Below, piece after piece: positions 33,865-43,196 of a DNA stretch of 64,000 nt; position 1 is the first letter of the stretch, and every line of letters starts with the position of its first letter. Origin of the DNA: Tulasnella sp. 424 (taxonomy: Eukaryota; Basidiomycota; Agaricomycetes; Cantharellales; Tulasnellaceae); the NCBI GenBank assembly GCA_019633425.1, contig WSUB01000119.1:1-64000 (forward strand), read 5' to 3'. The notes under the pieces were generated by a model. That model made no database searches and was not told where the DNA came from. It was given only the letters and a program-made list of their open reading frames with translations. Position numbers and translations under genes: made by a program.

Positions 33865-34152
33865 ATAGATGGTGGCACACTCGGACCCACTGCATTGTGA
33901 AGTCTACACTACGTTGAAGACAGCACTACGTTGCGCGTTTGGAGGATCGCATAGTACCATTAAGTGCTTCCCCAACTCCTGCTGCTTTAGCTCTGTTGAG
34001 CCTTCCCATATCGAGAGGCGCCCAAGATACTACACCTTCATAAGTCAACACCACACGCCACTCTTCACCGCGCCACTCTCCCTCGGGATAACCATCCCAA
34101 CCCCATACGTAAGGTGAGGGTGCTAACCAGCCGTTCTGACGTAGCTTGCAGC
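33865..34152 (-). pseudogene. Deleted F-box gene remnant (3' end) at the repeat junction
   Basis: Bases 33869-34030 match the 3' end region of the F-box genes (compare 31520-31690 and 34590-34740: GCTCTGTTGAGCC, TTAAGTGC, CGAGAG). From about 34100 the sequence jumps to a part of the F-box gene normally some 600 bp further in (GGTGAGGGTGCTAACCAGCCGTTCTGA, compare 35337-35393, in part). It is thus an internally deleted F-box copy, and it abuts an ASH2 tail. The same junction recurs at 37045-37373. Confidence 0.75.
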
Positions 34153-34466
34153 TCTACAACGGGTTCTAACAAGGCGCACACTCTCGCGTCCTAGGACGCC
34201 CCTGAGCTCCTCGATAATCGGCATTCAGATGAAGACCAGGCGGACGAAGCTGGGGCAGAAGCAACGGGTAATGAAAACTTTGGCAGGCGACGCTGCCTCC
34301 AATGACATCTCCGACAACGAGGCTCAAGTTGAAGGAGAAGTCTTCCAAGACGGTGTTGAGGAGGAAAGTGGTGGCGGTGCCCTAGCTAAGCTCAGCCAAT
34401 CTCCGAAAGTTGACGAGGGATACGAGTCAGATGTGGAAATGGTCACCGATGCTACGCATTTATAGC
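34153..34466 (+). pseudogene. Truncated ASH2 3' end (copy 2)
   Basis: Matches the last 310 bases of ASH2 (31070-31381) at high identity, including the stop: AGTTGACGAGGGATACGAGT and ATGGTTACCGATGCTACGCA versus ATGGTCACCGATGCTACGCA. An early stop (CCTAGG) and small deletions break the acidic tail frame at the start. No start, promoter or SPRY domain is present, so it is a by-product of the tandem duplication. Confidence 0.85.
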
Positions 34467-34713
34467 ATATATTTTCAATGAATTTCGTTTAAATGGCGGT
34501 GGACGTATGCAAAGGGCGCGAGTAAATGGAGCTCTACTAGAGTTTTGGTACACATAAGACAGGTTTATGACAATAACCGATCGGCAGGCAGGGATACACT
34601 CAGACACAACATCGCGAGACCAACGCTACATCGAAGATAGGACTATATTGGCCGTTCGAGGGGATTCCATGTTGCCATTGAGTGCCTCCCTACATCTAGC
34701 CAGCTCAGCTCTG

Positions 34714-36503
34714 TTAAGCCTTCTCGTTAACATGGACGTTGTCGAGAGACAGCGTCCCAGGAACGAGTTGTTTCAGCGCCCCCAAAGCCTTTGCACCGAT
34801 CGAGCCACCTTCAAGCCGCATTGTCAACGTACGGGGCAGGGGGCTCACACCTCCTTTCTTGCCAGTTCGTCTCCGATGACCTTGCAGCCAGACCGCCCAA
34901 TCCCCATGTGAACGCCTTTTCACCGTGAGTGTGGTGAGGCGAGAGAATAGAGGAGGGATATTTGATGCGGGTTGAGGGAATATGCGCCGAAGAGCATCAA
35001 TCATCGCTGGATAAGTTATGTCGATCAACGCGATTTCCTGAACGTTGGGAAAGGTACGGTGCAGAGCGCAAAGAAGGTTGGCAGTTTCGTCCTCTGGGAG
35101 GGTCCGATGCATGTCTACTAAGCGAAGCTTAGGAGGTGAAGACTTGGTGTATGGTCGAATCTTTCCCGCAAGGTGGCTGAGCACGTCGACATGCCGCGTT
35201 GGAGGTGAACTAACGGTGATCGACAGGGGTCCGAGGTGCCCACCTTCGTCCTCATAGGTTAGCACCGCGTCCGCCTCTTCTTCAACAGAGTCGACATCCC
35301 ATCCCAAGTCCTCCGATTCCCCGTCCCCCATCTGCAGGGTGAGGATGCTAGAGCTATCGCGGACACTCTGCGCTAGTACAACCAGCCGTTCTGATATAGT
35401 TGCGAGTTGTTCCTCCATAGACGTGTCTTCCTCATCATCCAGTCGGGTGCGGAAGATGCATCTTGCTGACATTGGTGCTTCAATGGAGCTTAGCACCTGC
35501 GTCATGACTTCGAGATAGAGGTACTCCACTTTGAGGAGGCGAAGATTGGGAAGATTGACTCGCCGTGATAAGGGAGAGATAGGAATATGCGTGAATCCAA
35601 TCTGCAGGCTGCTAAGTTGCGGGGAAGCGGCGAGGATGTCGAGAAGTGCGTTCATGTCAGGGGCGCCTTCTTCGATCCTGTATAAGGCGAGTTTCTTTAA
35701 GTCGGAAAGGATCGGCGATTTCCAAGGAAGTGGACAGCCTTGAAGCATTACTGCCTCCAGTTTGGGTGCGGTTCCTCCGAACACGTTGGTCTGAGGCACC
35801 CAGTACCTGCGTGCAGCAATGGCCAGCTCTTGTAGACGTGGTGCAGGTTTTGACATAAGGCTATCCATAATACAACCCTCGTCCGAAATGATATCCAGAG
35901 ATCGCCAGCGATGTGCCTCCGACTGAATCATCTCCGCCACGGAGAGGGACCCTACGTAACCTTTTATATCCAAAGGTAATTCCCCTGACCTTGAAAGTAC
36001 CACCTTGAGGAGCTCTTCGGAGCTGTACGGATCGACTGGTGTCCATAACCCGGGCAGTCCGTGAATGGTCTCCGCCCACCCTTTGCTGACGAGGCACAGC
36101 TCCGTGAGTTGCCCGTAGTATCCGGCCTCGTGATACCTATCTGCTTCCAACAAGACTTTTTTGACTATTGTCAAGAAAATCTCCACTGGAAGGCTGGATA
36201 GAGAAGCTTTGCCGGACCGACGACCTCGGTTCTCTGCATCGATAGTTAGATATGCGTCGTCCAGAAGTCGCCGGATGGACTGTACGGCATGCTTGAGGTC
36301 CGTTGATTCGGGCATTTCACGTAGACTGATGGAATTTTCAGCATTTTTGTCGATTCTATCAGCTCGGTGATGTCTTTGACCGCTTTGTTCAATAAGATTG
36401 GGGCGGCTTACAGCTGTGATCCGGGGACATCATTGAATGATCGTCGATTGAGAGCGATATCACATAAAAGGGTGCGGAGTACACTTTTAACGTAGTCGTC
36501 CAT
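34714..36503 (-). CDS. F-box protein B
   Basis: Two exons join in frame: ATG 36503 to 36412 and 36355 to 34714 (577 residues). Exon 1 encodes MDDYVKSVLRTLLCDIALNR. The F-box region (SLSSLPVEIFLTIVKKVLLE, YYGQLTELCLVSKGWAETIH, LWTPVD) is followed by a long leucine-rich region. It is most similar to locus C and next to A. All coding signs are intact. Probable SCF substrate receptor, substrate unknown. The spacer 34467-34713 before its stop is a copy of 31382-31646. Confidence 0.85.
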
Positions 36504-37044
36504 TGGTTCAGATCCAGTGATCAGGCTTGTTTCCTTTGAGCGTGGGGGTCTGTGGATGTGCAGGGAAGCAAAGAAGATAGAAGTTTGTAGACTCGGAAAG
36601 GTGACAAATCGTGACAACTTCGTGACGATCGTGCACCGCGATTGCACTGTGCCAGACTCCAAGGATGCCGTACATAGGCTAAAATACGGATCTATTTTCC
36701 GCTCACAGACCAATTGTATTGCATCATTGTACACGCAAGACTCAAAGGATACTCCACAGACTAGGTTACACACCCCTTTGCCAGTCTTAGACCAACTTTA
36801 CTGCGTTAGGGATGAATGTACGCTTCCATCGAGGATAAAAATCCACGATGGCGTCATGGCACTTCTGGATTTGTTAGATATCCCTCTTGAACGAGGCGAC
36901 CTGAGACCGGCTGCTCCTCCTTGCCCACTTCGCGTTTAAACGTCAGCGTACGCGCACAAAGCGCCTTTGAGCAATGCGACACGAAATTGAATTCACCCCA
37001 TTCGAATTTTACTACATGTATGGCGAGGGGTGACAACAAGACGC
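36504..37044. repeat. Upstream region of F-box B; copy of 33427-33864
   Basis: Same order of blocks as upstream of A. No gene. The presumed promoter of F-box B lies at its left edge. Confidence 0.7.
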
Positions 37045-37373
37045 AATAGATGGTGGCACACTCGGACCCTCTGCATTGTGAAGTCTATACCACGTTGAAG
37101 ACAGCACTACTTTGCGCGTTTGGGGGATCGCACAGTACCATTAAGTGCCTCCCCAACTCCTGTTGCTTTAGCTCTGTTGAGCCTTCCCACATCGAGAGGT
37201 GCCCAAAATACCACACCTTGGTAAGTCAACACCAAGTGCCACTCTTCCCCACGCTGACACTCTCCCTCGGGATAACCATCCCAACCCCATACGTAACGTG
37301 AGGGTGCTTGAGCTAACATGTACACTATGCGCTATGACAACCAGCCGTTCTGACGTAGCTTGCAGTTCTACAA
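37045..37373 (-). pseudogene. Deleted F-box gene remnant (second copy of the junction)
   Basis: Near-identical to 33865-34152 (GATGGTGGCACACTCGGACC shared), including the same internal deletion and the same fusion to an ASH2 tail. Because the breakpoint is shared, the third unit arose by copying of the second. Confidence 0.8.
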
Positions 37374-37940
37374 CGGGTTCTAACAAGGCGCACACTCTCG
37401 CGTCCTAGGCGCCCTGAGCTCCTCGGTAATCAGCATTCAGATGAAGACCAGGCGGACGAAGCTGGGGCAGAAGCGACGGATAATGAAAAACTTTTGGCAG
37501 GCGACGCTGCCTCCGGTGACATCTCCGACAACGAGGCTCAAGTTGAAGGAGAGGCTTCGAAGACGGTGTTGAGGAGAAAAGTGGTGGCGGTGCCCCAGCT
37601 AGCTCAGCCAGTCTCCGAAAGTTGACGAGGGATACGAGTCAGATGTGGAATGGTCAACGATACTACGTATTTATAGCATGTCTTTTCGATGAATTGCATT
37701 TAAATGGCGGTGGACGTATGCAAAGCGTGCTCGAGCGCTCGGGCGCGAGTAAACGGGGTTCTACTAGATTTTTACTACACATAAGACAGGTTTATGCCAA
37801 TAACCGAAAGGCAGGCAGGAATACTCAGATCCTCAACCTCACGAGGCCAAGGCTACATCGAAGATAGGACTATATTGCCCGTTTGAGGGCATTCCATGTT
37901 GCCATCGAGTGCCTCCCTATATCTAGCTAGCTTAGCTCTA
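37374..37940 (+). pseudogene. Truncated ASH2 3' end (copy 3) and following spacer
   Basis: 37374-37680 repeats the last part of ASH2 with extra single-base deletions (for example ATGTGGAATGG in place of ATGTGGAAATGG), so it is more decayed than copy 2. From 37681 to 37940 it continues into the same spacer as after ASH2 itself, up to the stop of F-box C. Confidence 0.85.
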
Positions 37941-40724
37941 TTAAGTTTTCTCGTTAACATGAACGTTGTCGAGAGACAGCGTCCCAGGAACGAGTTGTTT
38001 TAGCGCCCCCAAAGCCTTTGCACCGATCGAGCCACCTTCAAGCCGCATCGTCAACGTACGGGGCAGGGGATTCACACTCCCTTTCTTGCCGGTTCGTCTC
38101 CGATAACCCTGCAGCCAGACCGCCCAATCCCCATGTGAACGCCTTTTCACCGTGAGTGTGGTGAGGCGAGAGAATAGAGGAGGGATATTTGATGCGGATT
38201 GAGGGAAGATGTGCCGGAGAGCATCAATCATCGCTGGATAAGTTGTGTCGATCAATGCGATTTCCTGAACGTTGGGAAAGCTACGGTGCAGAGCGCAAAG
38301 AAGGTGGGGGGTTCTGTCCTCCGGGAGGGTCCGATGCATGTCTACTAAGCGAAGCTTAGGAGGTGACGACTTGGTGTATGGCTGAATCTTCCCCGCAAGG
38401 TGGCTGAGCACGTCGACATGTCGCGTTCGAGACGAACTGACGGTGATCGACAGGGATCCGAGGTGCCCACCTTCGTTCTCATAGGTTAGCACCGCGTCCC
38501 ACTCTTCTTCAACAGTCCATCCCAAGTCCCCCGACTCCCCGGGCCCCATCTGCAGGGTGAGGATGCTTGAGCTATCGCGAACACTCTGCGCTAGTACAAC
38601 CAGCCGTTCTGATACACTGTGTGCCCAGGACCCGGGGGTAGGTACCGGGTACGACCCGGTTGCTCCATTTCCCAGGGTTTGACCCTGGATTAAACTTTGC
38701 CTCGCCGAGCAAATCCAAAAAGTCCCGGGTCAGCACCCTGGATTAAACTTTGCCTCTACAAGTGAGTTCAAGAGTCCGGGGTTGGCACCCCGGGCTAGGA
38801 GCTGGGTGATAAATAAACTAAGGAAACAGGAATATAATAGTACACATAATTAAATTTACAATACATAGGCTTAAATTAATTGTCCTCAAGTTCATTTCTG
38901 CTGTATTATGTTATAATTAGTCCTCTGGTGGTGGGATGTCACACTTTCCGTGAGTGTTCCGCGTCAAGTTAACCCGAACTCCACCTTTCTCACGCTTCTT
39001 CCATTTCAACGTCAACCAACATCGGCCGCTCTGGACAGCTCAATCTGCACAGAAGACCACCTGTGAGTGAACTTTTTCCACACTGGCTCCAACCATTCTA
39101 TTGATTGAGTGAGCTGCTTCTTTCTATATACAGGAGACTGCTGCTGATGTGACACAATACCCCCGAGAGCTCCCGCTAGTTTATTGAGGTAAGCTTGCTA
39201 CACATTGAACTCGACAGTATTTTCATATTCTCACTCGCTCCTTCCTTTACCTAGGTTCCAGACTCGGCTATTACCTTTGCTTTTGCTTCCTGCATCGCGA
39301 TTTGGGAGGGGGAGGAGATTTCATCCGCCAAGCTGAGGATGGTCACATACCATCTAACAACCTAAATAACCCTCCTTCCATCATTTATTTCATGTAATAG
39401 TAGCTAATATGAATTTAATGTATAAGTTTTGCATTAAAATTAACGATTTTGGGGTGAATAACTCGACATTGCACACCCGGTGAATCTTTGCATCGCCCTT
39501 GAATTTTTCCCTGGGTGCAGACCCCACACGTATCCCGGGGCGATCCTTACGCAAAACGCCAGGTTTCCCATACACGAAATTCCGACCTACCTCGAGTAAA
39601 ACCCCGGGTCCTGGGCACGCAGTGATACAGCTGCAAGCTGTTCCTCCAGAGATGTGTCTTCCTCATCTTCCAGTCGGGTGCGGAAGACGCATCCTGCTGA
39701 CACGGGTGCCTCAATAGAGCTGAGCACCTGCGTCATGACTTCGGGATAGAGGTACTCCACTTTGAGGAGGCGAAGATTGGGAAGAGTGACTCGTCGTGAT
39801 AAGGGAGAGATAGGAATATGCGTAAATCCAATCTGCAGGCTGCTAAGTTGTGGGGAAGCGGCGAGGATGTCGAGAAGTGCGTTCATGTCAGGGGCGCCTT
39901 CTTCGATCCTGTATAAGGCGAGTTTCTTTAAGTCGGAAAGGATCGGTGATTCCCAAGGAAGTGGACAGCCTCGAAGCATTACTGCCTCAAGTTTGGGTGC
40001 GGTTCCTCCGAGAACATTGGCCTGAGGCACCCAGTCCATGGGTGCGGTGATGACCAGCACTTGTAGCTGTGGTGCAGGTCTTGACAGAAGGCTATCCATA
40101 ATATCGTTCTCGTCCGAAGTGATATCCAGCGATCGCCAGCGATGTGCCTCCGACCCAATCATCTCCGCCACGGAGAGGGACTCTACGTAGCCTTTTATAT
40201 CCAGAAGTGATTCCTCTGACCTTGAAATTACCACCTTGAGGAGCTCTTCGGAGCTGTACAGATCGACTCGTGTCCATAACCCGGGCAGTCCGTGAATGGT
40301 CTCCGCCCACCCTTTGCTGACGAGGCACAGCTCCGTGAGTTGCCCGTAGTATCCTGAGCCGTGATGCCTGTGTGCTTCCAGCAAGACGTTTTTGACTATT
40401 GTCAAGAAAATCTCGACTGGAAGGCCGGCCAGCGAAGCTTTGCCAGACCGACGACCTCGGCTCTCTGCATCGGTTGTAAGATATGCGTCGTCTAGAAGTC
40501 GCCGGACGGACAGTACGGCGTGCTCGAGGTCTGTTGATTCGGGCGTTTCACGCAGACTGGGACATTTTTCCGCATTATATCAGCTCGATGATGTATTTGA
40601 TCGCTTTGTGCAATAAGATAGGGGCGGCTTACAGCTGTGATCCGGGGACATCGTTGAATGATTGTTGATTGAGAGCGACATCGCATAAAAGGGTGCGGAG
40701 TACGCTTTTTACGTAGTCGTCCAT
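37941..40724 (-). pseudogene. F-box gene C, interrupted by a 1-kb insertion element
   Basis: ATG 40724; exon 1 to 40633 (MDDYVKSVLRTLLCDVALNQ). Relative to B the region around the acceptor of intron 1 is deleted, but a new acceptor (TCCCAG before 40556) keeps the frame. Coding runs to 39630, is broken by the element at 38617-39622, and resumes at 38616 down to the stop at 37941. Across the insertion the two halves are in frame and, ignoring the element and one target copy, the residues would be as in B (EEQLAAVS, ERLVVLAQSVRDSSS). The gene is therefore otherwise intact, and the insertion is its only obvious lesion. The truncated transcript would end soon after the element boundary. Confidence 0.85.
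38610..39629. mobile_element. Non-autonomous DNA transposon (MITE-like) with terminal inverted repeats and 7-bp target duplication
   Basis: The element spans 38617-39622 (1,006 bp). Ends are inverted repeats: the left begins CTGTGTGCCCAGGACCCGGG and the complement of the right end begins CTGCGTGCCCAGGACCCGGG, one mismatch in 20. It is flanked by direct repeats TGATACA (38610-38616 and 39623-39629), absent as a duplicate in F-box B at the equivalent site. Inside the left end there are small hairpins: CCAGGGT-TTG-ACCCTGG (38672-38688), CCGGGGT-TGGC-ACCCCGG (38776-38793), and a direct repeat CCCTGGATTAAACTTTGCCT. The centre is AT-rich and holds no transposase frame. The superfamily is not assigned: the 7-bp duplication and CTG ends do not match hAT perfectly. 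Confidence 0.85.
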
Positions 40725-41108
40725 TGGTTCGGATCCAGTAGCCAGGCTTGTTTCCTTTGGCAGTGGAGGTCTGTGGATGTGGAAGGAAAGAAGATAGAAG
40801 TTCACAGAAAGATGACAAATCATGACAACTTCGCGACGATCGTGCGCCGCGATTGCATGCCAGACTCCAAGTATGCCTTACATAGGCTAAAAGACACATC
40901 TATCTGCCCGCTCACAGATTAATTTTATTGTATCCTGGGCGAAGGTACGCTACTATCGAGGGTAAACTACGCGAGGGTATCAAGACGTTAATGGATTTGG
41001 TGTATGTATATACGAGGCAATCTAAGGCTCCTCTTCCTTGCTCGTTGACACCATGCATGGGGACTAATGTCCAAAGATGTCGTGCCTGGACCGGTCTGAC
41101 AAAGTGCT
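40725..41108. repeat. Spacer shared with 46000-46299
   Basis: The upstream part of F-box C (40790-41105) recurs around 46010-46310, including GGGCGAAGGTACGCT/GGGCGAAGGTGCGCT, CTATCGAGGGTAAACTAC and GAGGTATCA-type blocks, so F-box D and F-box F end in the same kind of sequence. It marks the joint between the two F-box subfamilies. No gene. Confidence 0.7.
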
Positions 41109-42722
41109 CTACTGCACCTTGACGTTGTCGAGCAGTAGGCTCGGCACCACTCCTTGCAAGAGTTCCATGGATTCGCGGCGGATGGCGCCTCCTCGGAATC
41201 GAAGCGTATCGAGAGGGAAATGGCTAATCCTTCCAGACTCGTCCTGGTCAGTCCCCAGGGCAGCGAGGGAGTTCACCCACGGGTCATATGACTCCGCTTG
41301 GATGGTAAGCTCTGTCAAATGGGGAAACAGACGCGTTGTTCCCGAGTCGGGAGGGAAAAGCTGTTGAAGTATGTCGGTCGTCCTCTCGACGCAATCCGTA
41401 GTGTCGACAAATGTTAGGGTGCGGAGGCTGGGAAGTGCTTGAGATAGGGTGGCTAGGAGGGTGATCGTTTTGTCGATGTGAGGGGCGTGAAACATGTTCT
41501 TGAGTCGAAGTGCCGGGGTCCATGATTGGCTTGAAAGCCGGAGTCGGCTTGCCAAAAGGTTCAAAATATCGATATGCATCTCTGGGTATGCATCAGCCAG
41601 TATGGTAAAGTACTCGTATGTTCTTTCCGTCGTGAAGTATCGCAACACTGCATTCACGCTGCCGAAGTCGCCCCGCGGCCCGGGGTCCTTCTCGTTCGCC
41701 TTTAACGACAGGATGGACGGCTCGGTTTGATGAAACAGCCCCAGGGAACCGATGCGCTCGGAAATATGTGCCAATTGCTCCTCCAGGTCACGGGGACCCA
41801 GTCCCACCTGGAAGTAACAGCTCGTATCATGTGGTGCCTCTATCGAGCGAAGTAGTCGATTCACGACTTTTAGATCGACCTCCTCGAAATCGAGGGACTG
41901 GAGGCGAGGAAGCTTGACTCGTGGTGTCGATGAGGAAGGAGATAAACCGATCCCACAGAAGGATAAATGAAGGTGGGTAAGATGGGGTGATCTGTGAAGA
42001 ATGTCGAGAATTTCAGTGGTGCTTGGGACTTTGAGCCTATGCAGGTGGAGCTCTTGGAGATTTGAGATATTAGGTGAACCCCAAGGAAGCTGACAACGGT
42101 GGATCTTGACCACCCGTAAGTTTGGTACTGCATAGTTGAACAGAGGTATCGTGGAGTCCGAAGATGGCCAGGCTGTAACGTGCAATATTTCCAGGAGAGG
42201 CGCTGGCCGAGAGAGTAGAGTGATAGAGTTACCGAATCTTCCGTGACCGTCGAGCTTGAGGGTTCGCCACCTGTGAGCTTCTGCTTCTACTCTCGCAGCA
42301 TTAGAAGAATTCACTCGTATCCCTGCAATATCCAGTGGCCGACCCCTTGATTTCTTGAGAGCCATCTCTACAAGCTCCTCCCGAGAATCCAGGGGTACTT
42401 TGGTCCAGAGTTTTGAAGTGTCGTCCATAGCCTCCGCCCACCTCTTGCTAACCCGACGGAGCGAGAGCAGAGCTGAGTAATAGGTAGTATGATTGTACGA
42501 GGAAGTATTATCGAGCACATATTCGATAATTTGGAGGAAAACCTCGATGGGCAGTTTGAGAAGGAGAGTCTTGGTCTCCATCGGATCCCTATTATCGAGA
42601 GCTTCCAGTCCCACGACTTCGTCTACTTCGTTCAAAGGGAAGAGGTAGAGCTCGAGCTTAGGGGCGTTGCTATGTTTAACGGTCTTGGGAACCATCACAG
42701 AACTGCATGAGCTTGATGACAT
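41109..42722 (-). CDS. F-box protein D
   Basis: Frame of 537 codons from ATG 42722. Near the N-terminus after a subfamily leader (KLELYLFPLNEVDEV) is the F-box: LLKLPIEVFLQIIEYVLDN, YYSALLSLRRVSKRWAEAMD, KLWTKVPLDS. The remainder is rich in Leu with LRR-like phrases (LEILHVT, LRVVKIHRCQLPWGSPNISN, LTHLHLSF, LPRLQSLDFEEV, LTELTIQAESYDPWVNS, LDTLRFRGGAIRRESMELLQ) and ends LLLDNVKVQ. Immediately upstream a donor-like GTAAGT and acceptor-like CGCAG are only 22 bases apart, conserved in E to H; a 22-nt intron is unlikely, so they are not used. Probable SCF substrate receptor with unknown target. Confidence 0.85.
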   Translation of the reverse strand: MSSSSCSSVMVPKTVKHSNAPKLELYLFPLNEVDEVVGLEALDNRDPMETKTLLLKLPIEVFLQIIEYVLDNTSSYNHTTYYSALLSLRRVSKRWAEAMDDTSKLWTKVPLDSREELVEMALKKSRGRPLDIAGIRVNSSNAARVEAEAHRWRTLKLDGHGRFGNSITLLSRPAPLLEILHVTAWPSSDSTIPLFNYAVPNLRVVKIHRCQLPWGSPNISNLQELHLHRLKVPSTTEILDILHRSPHLTHLHLSFCGIGLSPSSSTPRVKLPRLQSLDFEEVDLKVVNRLLRSIEAPHDTSCYFQVGLGPRDLEEQLAHISERIGSLGLFHQTEPSILSLKANEKDPGPRGDFGSVNAVLRYFTTERTYEYFTILADAYPEMHIDILNLLASRLRLSSQSWTPALRLKNMFHAPHIDKTITLLATLSQALPSLRTLTFVDTTDCVERTTDILQQLFPPDSGTTRLFPHLTELTIQAESYDPWVNSLAALGTDQDESGRISHFPLDTLRFRGGAIRRESMELLQGVVPSLLLDNVKVQ

Positions 42723-43196
42723 CTCTGCGCGGACGGTGGTACTTACGAGCCGGTAGCAGATACGGTTTAAAAGTGTTGGCGGAAGAGTCTACAGCCTCTT
42801 TCCCTATTCTTCGACTCCAGTTAGTCGATGGGATCCGCTGAGTGAGTGGTGGAGAATGCAAGGGTCCACGTCAGCTCCGTTTACCACCGAAATATCCGGC
42901 GCTCGTGTTCGCCCCAATCGGCTAAGATACACATTCCTTGACCGCTCTTCGTACAGCTATACTATAGGACGGATTTATGATAGATGTGCACTACGATCAC
43001 CTACAAACCACATGAGCACACCGGCAGTCACTACGTTGGCTACATCCCCGGGTAATCTAGGCCTGCTCTCCTAGTCTCCTTTGCAGACCGATAACAACTT
43101 GGGGGGGAGGTAAGGCTGCTCTTCCTTGCTAGTTGACACCATGCATGGGGGCCAATGTCCAAAGGTGTCGTGTCTGGACCGGTCTGACAAAGTGCT
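42723..43196. repeat. Conserved intergenic spacer 1 of the F-box array
   Basis: Same sequence blocks as the spacers at 44820, 47925, 49814 and 52026: GAGTCTACAGCCTCTTTCCC, GGTCCACGTCAGCTCCGTTT, CACTACGTTGGCTACATCCC, CTAGGCCTGCTC. It contains the promoter of D and the 3' flank of E. No gene of its own. Confidence 0.75.

Noticed and set aside
38617..39622. Assignment of the element to the hAT superfamily
   Set aside because: No transposase, and ends plus a 7-bp rather than 8-bp perfect duplication do not decide the superfamily.
39587..40405. Two separate short F-box genes on either side of 38.6-39.6 kb
   Set aside because: The two halves are one gene split by an inverted-repeat element with a target duplication.
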